Source: Chitinophagaceae bacterium | Lineage (GTDB): Bacteria > Bacteroidota > Bacteroidia > Chitinophagales > Chitinophagaceae | Reading direction: 5' to 3' | DNA length: 64,000 nucleotides | Assembly: GCA_004173235.1 (NCBI GenBank) | Contig: SEAC01000016.1 | Span: forward strand, 1-64,000 | Shown here: positions 7,272 to 14,904 of the stretch, piece by piece | Position numbering within the stretch: the first letter of the stretch is position 1 | Layout: every line of letters starts with the position of its first letter | Made by a program: the position numbers and the translations under genes | The notes under the pieces: model-generated | Databases searched by the model: none | What the model was told of the DNA's origin: nothing | Seen by the model: only the letters and a program-made list of their open reading frames with translations

Positions 7272-9284
7272 TTAGCGAATGAGCACCACCGTGCCCTTGC
7301 GCAGCACGGGTGCACCCGTGTCGCGATCGATGTAGCGGCAGAACCATACGTAGGTGCCGGTGTTCTGCTCGATGCCTTTGATGCGTCCGTCCCAGCTCTC
7401 CTTCCAGTTGCGCGATTGAAACACCACCTGGCCCCAACGGTTATATACCATGAACTCGAAGTCGACGGCCTTCACTGCGTTGAGCACATGGAACCGGTCG
7501 TTGCGGCCATCGTTGTTGGGTGTGAAGGCATTGGGCACATCGATCTGGCAGCTGGGGTAGATGACGATGCGCCTGCTTACCGTAGAAATACAATTGAATG
7601 AATCGGTGACCATGAGCGTCACGGTGTAGCGTGCTTCACGCGATGGCGTCGCATATACAGGCCTTGGGTTTTCGGCAGTGGAGCGGCTGCCGTTGCCAAA
7701 GTCCCAGTCGTAGCGCAAACGGCGGCCCACCGATGTATTCGTGAATGGCACCGGCTCGTTGGGACACTGGTCTTCGAGCACGTCGAAGCCGGCTTTCAGG
7801 TAGTTGATCAGCACCACCTGCGCACTGGACGTGTCGCGGCAAAAGCCGTTGCTCACCGCCAGCTGTATGTTCTTTGGTTGATCGAACACGCGGTAGTAGG
7901 CCGTAGGCGCCTGCAGCGTGCTCGTTTGTGCTTCGCCGAGTACCCAGTTCCAGCTGTCCACGCGGTTGCCGCCCGGATGGCTGAAGTGCACCGAATCGAT
8001 TGCGCAGCCGTAGTCGATGCTGTGGGTGAAGTTGGCGTTGACGGTATCCTTCACGCTGAAGTCGATGAACGAACCTGCAGGCGTTTGCTCGCCGCATTCA
8101 TCGAAAATGGTGTTGCCGTCGCTGCCCGTGCGCAGCGTGATGCGGAAGTTGCCTTCGTTGAAAAGCGGCGCCGAGAGCGTTACGATAATCTCCCTGCTCA
8201 CGGTTGCCGATCCGCTGCAATCGCCCCGAGCTGCAGTTACGGTAACGGGATAGGTTCCTGTAACAGTGAAGTCGCTGCCATCGGCGGCAACGGAGGAGCA
8301 AAGCATCGGGCGGCGGAAGGCCAGCCTCAGCTGAACGGGCGCACAGGTGGGCGGCACGAGGCTGTCCATGGGTGTTGGTGCGCGCGGAAGCAGGATGAAG
8401 CCCAGTTTGTTGGTGTCGGGGATGTTGCGGTCGCACACGTCGAGGAGCGTGTTGTTGTCGCTGCCATTGCGTATGCCGAGCGTGTAGGTGCCGGGGCTGA
8501 GGAAGGTGCTGAGGCGCAATTCGATCGAGTCGGTGTCGAAGCCGGTATCGCAGCCGAAGCCGCGCGCCGACGTGACGGTGGCCACGGCCGGGGTGATGAA
8601 GAACTCCGTGCCCGCCGTGGTGAGTGAGGTACACTTCATTTTCTTATTCAGCTTCACGCGGAGGATATCGCCGCCGCAGGAGGCCTCCACGTACTTCATC
8701 CGCGGCGGAGTGGTGTCGGTGATCACGGCACTGCCGCCGCCGAACGAAAGGCTGTAGCCATCGGTGGTGCGGGTGAAGTGGCTGATCAGGAGCAGGTAAT
8801 TGTGTCCTTCTTCGAGCTGCGGCATCCGGCTGAACCGCGGGCGGCCGGGACCATCGCATACGAATTGCTGCGTGCCGGCATTGGAGCAACCGGTGGTGCC
8901 GCCATCTGCGCTCCAGTTGTCGGAGATGGTGAGCGATGCGTCGTTGTATACGTCGTTGGGATTGCGGCCCGTGATGTCGTAGAGCGCCCAGTCGTAGTCG
9001 TCGCGGATATTGTCGGGGGTGATGACGAAGGCGAGTGTGCCCGACTGGTAGCAGGTGAACTTATACCAGAAAGGGTTGAGGTCGGTGAGCTCGGCGCCGC
9101 AATGCTGGTAGCCCACCAGCCGGCCGCCGCACTGGGGCACGGTAGTTTGCGCAAAGGCGCTGGTGCCGCAGACCGGGAAGGCCGTGGAAGGGTTCTGGCC
9201 CGCCGTGCTGCAGGTTTGTGCGTGCGGACGCAAGGAGGCCAGCAGCAGTATCAGGCAGGTTAGCGGTCGCAGGAGGAACTTCAT
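7272..9284 (-). CDS. Secreted PKD-domain protein with gliding-motility-associated C-terminal domain
   Basis: A 670-residue exported protein. It begins with a signal peptide (MKFLLRPLTCLILLLASLRPHAQ). A disulfide-rich N-terminal region of about 200 residues has many cysteines (VCGTSAF, QCGGRLVGYQHCGAEL). Two Ig-like repeats follow with matching phrases (LSPGTYTLGIRNGSDNNTLLDVCD and NEGNFRITLRTGSDGNTIFDEC, near 310 and 420). PKD-like domains come next (SVGRRLRYDWDFGNGS). The C-terminal roughly 90 residues match the CHU_C/T9SS sorting type (PNAFTPNNDGRNDRFHV, VYNRWGQVVFQS, GTYVWFCRYID). Proteins of this type leave the cell by the type IX system and act as adhesins or surface enzymes; no enzyme domain is seen. 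The start at 9284 is chosen for its signal peptide. Confidence 0.88.
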   Translation of the reverse strand: MKFLLRPLTCLILLLASLRPHAQTCSTAGQNPSTAFPVCGTSAFAQTTVPQCGGRLVGYQHCGAELTDLNPFWYKFTCYQSGTLAFVITPDNIRDDYDWALYDITGRNPNDVYNDASLTISDNWSADGGTTGCSNAGTQQFVCDGPGRPRFSRMPQLEEGHNYLLLISHFTRTTDGYSLSFGGGSAVITDTTPPRMKYVEASCGGDILRVKLNKKMKCTSLTTAGTEFFITPAVATVTSARGFGCDTGFDTDSIELRLSTFLSPGTYTLGIRNGSDNNTLLDVCDRNIPDTNKLGFILLPRAPTPMDSLVPPTCAPVQLRLAFRRPMLCSSVAADGSDFTVTGTYPVTVTAARGDCSGSATVSREIIVTLSAPLFNEGNFRITLRTGSDGNTIFDECGEQTPAGSFIDFSVKDTVNANFTHSIDYGCAIDSVHFSHPGGNRVDSWNWVLGEAQTSTLQAPTAYYRVFDQPKNIQLAVSNGFCRDTSSAQVVLINYLKAGFDVLEDQCPNEPVPFTNTSVGRRLRYDWDFGNGSRSTAENPRPVYATPSREARYTVTLMVTDSFNCISTVSRRIVIYPSCQIDVPNAFTPNNDGRNDRFHVLNAVKAVDFEFMVYNRWGQVVFQSRNWKESWDGRIKGIEQNTGTYVWFCRYIDRDTGAPVLRKGTVVLIR

Positions 9285-9500
9285 ACGGGGATGATGTGCA
9301 AATATCCCCCTTTGCTGCCGCGGCCGTGCTAATTGTATGTGAAAAGCAGCGCCTCGGCGGGCGGGTTGCATTTTTAAACGGATGAATCGGCTTGTTCGAA
9401 GGGAAATTGGCCTTAGCACCCGAAAGATCGCCTGTAAGCATGCGAATGCACTATTTTAGCGCCTCTACTGGCCAAACATTAGTGAACGGGGGTTGTATTT

Positions 9501-10499
9501 ATGCAGCATGGGAAATTTGTGATCTCGCTGGACTTTGAGTTGTATTGGGGCGTGCGGGATACCTTGAGCCTTGAAAATTATGGCGCCCACATCCGGGGCG
9601 AGCAAACGGTCATTCCCCGGCTTCTGGATCTTTTTCGCAAATACGACATCCGTGCAACTTTTGCCGTGGTCGGCTTTTTATTCTTTGAAACAAAAAGCGA
9701 CCTGCTGGCGCACATCCCCGCCCGCGTGCCGCGCTACCAGGATCCAGCCTTTTCGCCCTACGATGGCTACTTTGACGAACTGGGCGCCGATTACCACGAA
9801 GACGTGCTGCATTTTGCGCCGCACCTCATCGACCAGATCCGCGCCGAGCCGCAGCACGAGCTGGCCACACATACCTATTCGCATTATTATTGCCTCGAGC
9901 CCGGGCAAACAGTAGCTGATTTCGAGGCCGACCTCGAGATGGCCATCCGCGTTGGTGCTGACCGCGGCGTGCATTTCCGCAGCCTCGTATTCCCGCGCAA
10001 CCAGTTCAACGACGACTATCTGGCAGTTTGCCTTCGCCACGGTATCGCCTGCGTGCGCAGCAACGAGCAATCGTGGCTGTACGCTCCGCGCAACCGCAAG
10101 CAGGAAACGCTCGTACGTCGGGGCCTCCGGCTGATCGATGCGTACCTGCCGCTTTCCGGCGATCACAACTGGAACCCGCGCGAGGTGTCGCCGGAGAAGC
10201 CGGTGAGCATTCCCTCAAGTGCATTCCTGCGCCCCTACCTGCCCGCCCTGCGCATGCTGGAACCGGTGCGGCAACGGCGCATCTGCACCGCAATGACCCA
10301 CGCCGCGCGCAACGGGCGCGTTTTTCACCTGTGGTGGCACCCCCATAATTTTGGAGTGCACCAGGATGAAAACTTCGCTTTCCTCGAAGGCATCCTGCGG
10401 CACTACCGCCACCTCAACGAGCGCTACGGCTTTACTAGCTGCACGATGCACGAGATGGCCGAAGAAATACAGGCGCTCCATGGAAAATCGCTCCAATAA
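9501..10499 (+). CDS. Polysaccharide deacetylase-family (NodB-fold) protein
   Basis: A 332-residue cytoplasmic protein without a signal peptide. The NodB-type metal motif 1 is visible (SLDFELYWG at about residue 9, with conserved Asp), as is the later H-x3-H motif (ELATHTYSHYY, about 120). FPRNQF and HLWWHPHNFG near the end are further family hallmarks. Such enzymes remove N- or O-acyl groups from sugars. The next gene, for a GNAT acyltransferase, overlaps it by 20 bases, so the pair could exchange one acyl group for another. The same gene pair recurs at 30523-32465 inside the polysaccharide locus. The substrate is unknown. Confidence 0.85.
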   Translation: MQHGKFVISLDFELYWGVRDTLSLENYGAHIRGEQTVIPRLLDLFRKYDIRATFAVVGFLFFETKSDLLAHIPARVPRYQDPAFSPYDGYFDELGADYHEDVLHFAPHLIDQIRAEPQHELATHTYSHYYCLEPGQTVADFEADLEMAIRVGADRGVHFRSLVFPRNQFNDDYLAVCLRHGIACVRSNEQSWLYAPRNRKQETLVRRGLRLIDAYLPLSGDHNWNPREVSPEKPVSIPSSAFLRPYLPALRMLEPVRQRRICTAMTHAARNGRVFHLWWHPHNFGVHQDENFAFLEGILRHYRHLNERYGFTSCTMHEMAEEIQALHGKSLQ

Positions 10500-11415
10500 C
10501 CTCACTTTCCGACCGGCGCAGCTTGAAGATGCGCCTGCCCTGTATTCGCTGGCGCGTGCCGAAGGCGGCAATGAGCGGCTCACACCGGAATTCATCCGGC
10601 ATTGGTATTTCCACAATCCATCGGGGTCTTTTTCGATCGAAACCGCCTGGCTGAACGGCCAACCCGCGGGGATGGCCACCAGCAACAATTTCCGGTTCCG
10701 CATCAACGGGGAGGAGCGTATCGTAGCGATGCCGCAAAACGTGCTGACCTCTGGCGCCGTACGCGGCAAGGGTGTCTTCGGAAAGCTGTACTTCCGGACC
10801 GAGGAAGCCAATCGGGCGTCGGGCGCCGACACGTTTCTTACGTTCACCAACGAGCTGAGCACTCCGATCTTTCTTCAGAAATTCGGCTACCGGCGTGGCC
10901 GCTGCCCGGATGTGCTGTTGTATCCGTTCCGGCCCGGCGCACTGTTTTCCACCTACCGATTCCGGCAGCTCGAAATGGACTCGCTGTCGCTCGAAACCCT
11001 TTACGGGCCTGAAAATGCGCTGCAGAAAGATGCCGAATGGTTTCAATGGCGTTACCAGCGCTATCCCCCGGGTATCATCCGTTTTATAGAGGTTTCGAAA
11101 GACGGCGAGGTGAGCGGCGTGCTCGTATTCAAAAAAGAAAAGAAGAAGGGGCTGCCATTTTTGCTACTGATGGACGTACTCGCGGGGGATGAAAAGTCGT
11201 TTGGAGCAACCCTTAAAGCTGCGCCGGTTGCGGCCAGCCGCTGCGGAGCGCTTTTCCTCCTGGCTTTTGAAAACCCGCTCGCGCCGCCCAGGGGTTTGCA
11301 CAAGCGGATCCTGAACCGGTTCAACTTTTTGGTAAAGGGGCGCAACGAGGCCGACACGCAGCGCCTTGCCACCACCGATTACACCTTGTTTTTTGGTGAT
11401 ATGGATATCGTGTGA
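10480..11415 (+). CDS. GNAT-type N-acyltransferase
   Basis: A 311-residue protein starting inside the deacetylase gene (20-base overlap), a sign of translational coupling. The N-terminal half has the GNAT-like pattern FRPAQLEDAPALYSL, then FHNPSG, then NVLTSGAVRGKGVFGKLY, the acyl-CoA-binding R/Q-x-x-G-x-G/A region. A second half-domain follows. It shares the same order of landmarks (F-x(3)-NPSG-x-F; R-x(2)-G-x-ER; R-x(2)-G-x-F) with the protein at 31497-32465. Both probably transfer an acyl group to an amino sugar, but this is inferred from the deacetylase partner. The substrate is unknown. Confidence 0.75.
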   Translation: MENRSNNLTFRPAQLEDAPALYSLARAEGGNERLTPEFIRHWYFHNPSGSFSIETAWLNGQPAGMATSNNFRFRINGEERIVAMPQNVLTSGAVRGKGVFGKLYFRTEEANRASGADTFLTFTNELSTPIFLQKFGYRRGRCPDVLLYPFRPGALFSTYRFRQLEMDSLSLETLYGPENALQKDAEWFQWRYQRYPPGIIRFIEVSKDGEVSGVLVFKKEKKKGLPFLLLMDVLAGDEKSFGATLKAAPVAASRCGALFLLAFENPLAPPRGLHKRILNRFNFLVKGRNEADTQRLATTDYTLFFGDMDIV

Positions 11416-11421
11416 GCAACG

Positions 11422-11844
11422 TTATTCGATGATCTGCACGTTGTAGCGATTGCGCAGCAGGTAGGTGGTGAGGATGCTCCGCATCAGCTCTACCGAGATG
11501 GCCAGCGAGAGCGCGCACAGGCCAACGAGCTCCGAGCTCGATTCCGGCAACTGGCCGTCCTGCGTCATCAGTTCACAAACCATGCAGAAGAGCGTTTCCC
11601 GGAATTCGGGCGTAACGAGCGGTGCCGCGCGCTCGATGAGCGGACGGGCGCCTTCCTGCGTAAACAACTGAAGCGCTGTGGCCGAAAGCTCGCTCAGGTT
11701 GTTGCCACGAAAGCGCGAGCAAAGCACCAGCATCCGCGAAAGCTGCTCGATCTGCGCTTCGCCGGGCTGGGCCGACTGGCTGAAGAGGCAGGAAAATAAT
11801 ATGGCGACGGAAGCTTCTTGCTCGTTTTTCAGGTCGGGGGTCAT
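11422..11844 (-). CDS. Small TerB-like helical protein
   Basis: A 140-residue all-helical cytoplasmic protein. The pattern (ASVAILFSCLFSQSAQPGEAQIEQLSRMLVL, later FRETLFCMVCELMTQDGQLPESSSELVGLCAL) resembles TerB/TerB-like proteins, in which two related helical halves each carry an acidic D/E-G turn. Here the turns read QPGEAQ and QDGQLPESS, so acidic residues are only partly kept. The start at 11844 is chosen because it lies four bases after a -7 box; the longer in-frame extension to 11976 runs through the GGGGTAATG repeats. It converges with the GNAT gene, with a six-base gap. Its role is unknown. Confidence 0.6.
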   Translation of the reverse strand: MTPDLKNEQEASVAILFSCLFSQSAQPGEAQIEQLSRMLVLCSRFRGNNLSELSATALQLFTQEGARPLIERAAPLVTPEFRETLFCMVCELMTQDGQLPESSSELVGLCALSLAISVELMRSILTTYLLRNRYNVQIIE

Positions 11845-11848
11845 GGGG

Positions 11849-11856
11849 CGAAGATA
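11849..11856 (-). promoter_or_regulatory. -7 promoter box of the TerB-like gene
   Basis: TATCTTCG on the minus strand, four bases before the ATG at 11844, is identical to the box preceding the sigma gene at 4326. The spacing implies a leaderless message. The -33 element is not clear. Confidence 0.45.
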
Positions 11857-11872
11857 GATTGAATGTGCTAAC

Positions 11873-11922
11873 GGGGTAATGAGGTAATGGCGTGATGGGG
11901 TAATGGGATGATGGGGTGATGT
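11873..11922. repeat. Tandem GGGGTRATG words
   Basis: About six copies of a loose 8-9-base unit (GGGGTAATG, AGGTAATGG, CGTGATGG, GGGGTGATG) lie between two leftward genes. The same word family recurs at 41402-41470. A different direct repeat (CCAAAACCTTTCAAAACCCTT) follows near 11971. Confidence 0.75.
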
Positions 11923-11993
11923 GGGAACTATGGAAGCGGTTCGCGGGTGGTCTATCGGCGGACGGCAACCCTCCAAAACCTTTCAAAACCCTT

Positions 11994-13241
11994 CTAAACT
12001 TTAATGTAGATCTTCTTCCGATCGAGCCAATAACAAACGGCCCACATAAAAGCGATGACGGTAAGGGCAAAAAGCAGCGAGCCGAGGCGCTCGTCGCCGG
12101 GAACGAATTTGTAGACCTTGTCGTAGATGAAGTTCCAGGGATTGGTATAAACAGGCGCTCCCTGCTCGTTGACCCCATTGGGAATGCGGATCAGGCGCAG
12201 CCCGCGTGGGAGGAAGGCGCTCAGGGCAAATACGAAGAGCGCATTCTTTCCAAACACGTCGAAGAAGCGCGTCCAGCCGCCCCGAATCCCGCGCAGCTCG
12301 ATTGCATACAGGAGCGTGCAAAGCACCAGGATAGCCATGCCGGTGGTAGTAACGACGTAGGAGGAGGTCCATATGCGCTTGTTGACGGGAAACACGAGGC
12401 TCCACATATAGCCTGCAGCCAGCAAACCGACGGCCGTGATAAAAAGGCCCGTAAGCGTGCGGTAAAGCGCGGCCTGCGGGTCGGCATCGCCCAACTGTTT
12501 TGCGTTTTTGATGATGTAGTCGCCCACGAGGTAGCCAAAGATCACCTGTGTAACGGCCGGTAGCGTGCTGGCGAGGCCTTCGGGGTCAAACACCTGCGGA
12601 ACGCCTTCCCAGGTTTCGCGGTTATACATGTGCGGTACCCCGAGCACGGATTCGTCGAGGTGATTGCCGAAAAAGCCCGGCATCGTGTAATCGCCCAGCG
12701 CAAAGCAAAGGCCCCAATAAACAAGGAGGATGATCATTCCCGCCAGCATAGCGCCGCGGGGCTTGAGGTAGTAAACGAGCACGGAGGCCACGAGATAGCA
12801 GATGGCGATCCGCTGAAGTACGCCGAGCAGACGGATGCCGAACAATTGGTCTGCGCCCTCCCTGATTCCTGCCACGGCTGCCTGGACGGGCGCCCACCAG
12901 GTCCAGCCGTTTGGAAGCAGCTGGTTGTCCTGCCACCGTACAAAGGGCCACCAGTTGAGGAACAGGCCGATGCCGAAGATGAGCAGGCTGCGGCGGAGTA
13001 CTTTTTTCCAGAAGGCGGCATCGCCCGCTGCCACGAAGCGCGGCATCACGAAGGCCATGGCGTTGCCCACGGCAAAGAGGAAAAAGGGGAAAACGAGGTC
13101 GGTGGGGGTGAGACCATTCCATTCGGCATGCTCCAGGGGCTCGTAAATATGGCTCCAGCTACCGGGATTGTTCACGAGGATCATCAGGGCCACGGTTGCC
13201 CCGCGAAAGACGTCGAGAGCATAGAAACGGGCGGATTTCAT
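11994..13241 (-). CDS. Multi-pass membrane acyltransferase (DUF5009 / HGSNAT-like, COG4299 type)
   Basis: A 415-residue polytopic inner-membrane protein with about ten hydrophobic segments. The N terminus (ALDVFRGATVALMILVNNPG, then GLTPTDLVFPFFLFAVGNAM) is the signature of the family that includes heparan-alpha-glucosaminide N-acetyltransferase and bacterial DUF5009 proteins. These carry acetyl groups across the membrane to sugars. The C terminus ends in a short basic tail (DRKKIYIKV). The start at 13241 opens the recognisable domain; upstream in-frame codons to 13391 are intergenic. It faces away from the polysaccharide locus, so a role in glycan acetylation is plausible but not shown. Confidence 0.8.
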   Translation of the reverse strand: MKSARFYALDVFRGATVALMILVNNPGSWSHIYEPLEHAEWNGLTPTDLVFPFFLFAVGNAMAFVMPRFVAAGDAAFWKKVLRRSLLIFGIGLFLNWWPFVRWQDNQLLPNGWTWWAPVQAAVAGIREGADQLFGIRLLGVLQRIAICYLVASVLVYYLKPRGAMLAGMIILLVYWGLCFALGDYTMPGFFGNHLDESVLGVPHMYNRETWEGVPQVFDPEGLASTLPAVTQVIFGYLVGDYIIKNAKQLGDADPQAALYRTLTGLFITAVGLLAAGYMWSLVFPVNKRIWTSSYVVTTTGMAILVLCTLLYAIELRGIRGGWTRFFDVFGKNALFVFALSAFLPRGLRLIRIPNGVNEQGAPVYTNPWNFIYDKVYKFVPGDERLGSLLFALTVIAFMWAVCYWLDRKKIYIKV

Positions 13242-13591
13242 ACAGGAAAGGTCGGAGAGAAAGTTGGAAGTAGGAGCGGGGACGGGGAAAAATATCGGGT
13301 TGGAAGGGCGCGCGTGCGCGAACCCGGGAACGCCTGCCGGGCTTCCCGGGCTACCACAGTGTAACGGGCGCTCCCAAAAGCTGCGGGCCACTAAGAAGCT
13401 TCCCTTAGTGGCTCATTATCAGTAGTATATGCAATCACCGTACTATTTTGGCCTTTCTTAATAGTAACTTATTCATAATCTGTATATTTTATTAGTTTGT
13501 CAGTCCCACAGGGCCGACTATATTTGCAGCGCAAAACGTCTCTCAGATCGCCGGTTTTTTGAAAAAAACGTGGGACTGAGGTGGCGAAGCT
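13242..13591. other. Divergent intergenic region upstream of the polysaccharide locus
   Basis: About 350 bases without a gene. It holds a perfect 9-bp hairpin GCCACTAAG-N8-CTTAGTGGC at 13387-13412. The locus promoter is at 13496-13526. A 9-bp inverted repeat CAGTCCCAC (13501-13509) / GTGGGACTG (13570-13578) has its left arm in the promoter spacer and its right arm just before the first gene. Just inside the right arm, GTTTTTT-GA-AAAAAAC could form an AT-rich hairpin in the roughly 60-base leader. Confidence 0.65.
13496..13526 (+). promoter_or_regulatory. Canonical Bacteroidota promoter of the polysaccharide locus
   Basis: TTTG at 13496-13499, exactly 19 bases, then TATATTTG at 13519-13526 matches the -33/-7 consensus TTTG-N19..21-TAnnTTTG. 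It would start transcription near 13532, giving a leader of about 60 bases before the NusG-like gene. It is the best promoter match in the window. Confidence 0.75.
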
Positions 13592-14116
13592 ATGCCTAAG
13601 CCAATGTCGATGAGTCAGAAGTGGTACGCAATATATACGAGGCCCCGATGGGAAAAGAAGGTACATCACCTTCTGATCCAGAAGGGTATTGAAAGCTATT
13701 GCCCGCTGAATAAGGTGCACCGTAAGTGGAGCGACCGCGTAAAGCTGGTAGAGGAGCCCATGTTCAAATCGTATGTATTTGTACGTGCGGCCGAGGACAT
13801 CCGTACGGAAGTGCGGATGACAGATGGGGTGATCAATTTCGTGTACTGGGACGGAAAGCCGGCGGTGATCAAGGACAAAGAGATCCAGGCGATCCGCCGC
13901 TTTCTCGACGATCACCACAATGTGGAGCTGGTGAAAGTGAACTGGAAGGCGGGCGAGAAGGTGGCTGTGCTGGCAGGACCGCTCATGAATGCGGAAGGGC
14001 GCGTGGTGCAGGTGAACGGCAAAACCGTAAAGGTTCTGATTGAAAGCCTTGGCTACCTGCTGTTGGCCAGCGTTGATAAAACAAAGATAATTTCACTGGA
14101 AACCCTTAAATCGTAA
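13592..14116 (+). CDS. NusG-like transcription antiterminator (UpxY/LoaP-type)
   Basis: A 174-residue NusG paralogue. The NGN domain spans about residues 8-110 (KWYAIYTRPRWEKKVHHLL, then ESYCPLNKVHRKWSDRVK and MFKSYVFVRA). A KOW-type C-terminal domain follows (VAVLAGPLMNAEGRVVQVNG). Specialised NusG paralogues of this kind sit first in Bacteroidota capsule/exopolysaccharide operons and let RNA polymerase read through very long transcripts. The 35 kb of co-directional genes that follow fit that role. The start could be 13592 or the in-frame ATG at 13610 (MSQKWY), which is closer to the family N terminus. A canonical promoter lies about 65 bases upstream. Confidence 0.88.
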   Translation: MPKPMSMSQKWYAIYTRPRWEKKVHHLLIQKGIESYCPLNKVHRKWSDRVKLVEEPMFKSYVFVRAAEDIRTEVRMTDGVINFVYWDGKPAVIKDKEIQAIRRFLDDHHNVELVKVNWKAGEKVAVLAGPLMNAEGRVVQVNGKTVKVLIESLGYLLLASVDKTKIISLETLKS

Positions 14117-14122
14117 ACAGAT

Positions 14123-14890
14123 ATGCGTTTTTTTCTCTATATATTTGTAGTGGCTTTGCTGGCCGCCAGCTGTCGTCCTCAGCGTGTATTGCACAATTAC
14201 CTCGAGGATCTGCAGGACACGTCTTTCAAAAAGGAAGTTGTGGTGACAGAAGCGGTGATTCAGAAGAACGACCTCCTATCGATCAAAGTAAGCAGTGCGA
14301 GTTTGAACCCGGAAACGGATCAGTTGTATAACCTGACTGCAACCAGCCAGGGAAGCAGCATTCAGCAGGAGCCTGGCTACCTCGTGGATGTATTTGGAAA
14401 TATTGAAATGCCGCGCCTCGGACAGGTGCACGTAGAGGGCCTGACCAAGAAGGAACTGGAGAAGACGATCAAGGCGAAACTGAAAGATGTGCTGGCCCAA
14501 CCTACGGTGCTGATCCGCTTCCTGAATTTCCGGGTGACGGTATTGGGCGAAGTGACCCGGCCGGGGGTGCAAACGATTCAAACGGAGCACCTGAACATCC
14601 TCGAAGCTGTTGGCCTCGCCGGCGGCATCACGGAGTTCGGAACGATCCAGAGGGTGCGGGTGCTTCGCGAGAACAACGGTCGCCGCGAGACGGCGATGTT
14701 AGACCTCACCTCGAAGAAGGTGTTTGAAGATCCCTTCTACCAGCTCCAGCAGAACGACGTGGTGCTGATCGATCAGACGGATTACAAGCTGCGGCTTGGA
14801 GAACAACAACGGAGAACACAGCAGATCACCTTCGCCCTGGCGATCGTGACGAGCCTGACACTCATTTATAACGTGTTACGACGCAATTAA
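14123..14890 (+). CDS. wza: Wza-like polysaccharide export lipoprotein
   Basis: A 255-residue outer-membrane polysaccharide export protein. The N terminus is a lipoprotein signal with LAASC (Cys17). The export domain follows (VIQKNDLLSIKVSSASLNPE at about 48, then VDVFGNIEMPRLGQVHVEGL). One SLBB-like segment lies near 135-185 (VTVLGEVTRPGVQTI, EAVGLAGGITEFG). A C-terminal hydrophobic helix (ITFALAIVTSLTLIYNVL) resembles the barrel helix of Wza. It works with the Wzc partner encoded 14 bases downstream to carry polymer across the envelope. At 255 residues it is shorter than enterobacterial Wza and lacks a second clear SLBB domain, as is usual in this phylum. Confidence 0.92.
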   Translation: MRFFLYIFVVALLAASCRPQRVLHNYLEDLQDTSFKKEVVVTEAVIQKNDLLSIKVSSASLNPETDQLYNLTATSQGSSIQQEPGYLVDVFGNIEMPRLGQVHVEGLTKKELEKTIKAKLKDVLAQPTVLIRFLNFRVTVLGEVTRPGVQTIQTEHLNILEAVGLAGGITEFGTIQRVRVLRENNGRRETAMLDLTSKKVFEDPFYQLQQNDVVLIDQTDYKLRLGEQQRRTQQITFALAIVTSLTLIYNVLRRN

Positions 14891-14904
14891 CCCTAATCAA
14901 CTGT

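Noticed and set aside
13387-13412. The GCCACTAAG hairpin as a terminator
   Set aside because: It has no T tract on either strand and lies between divergent genes.
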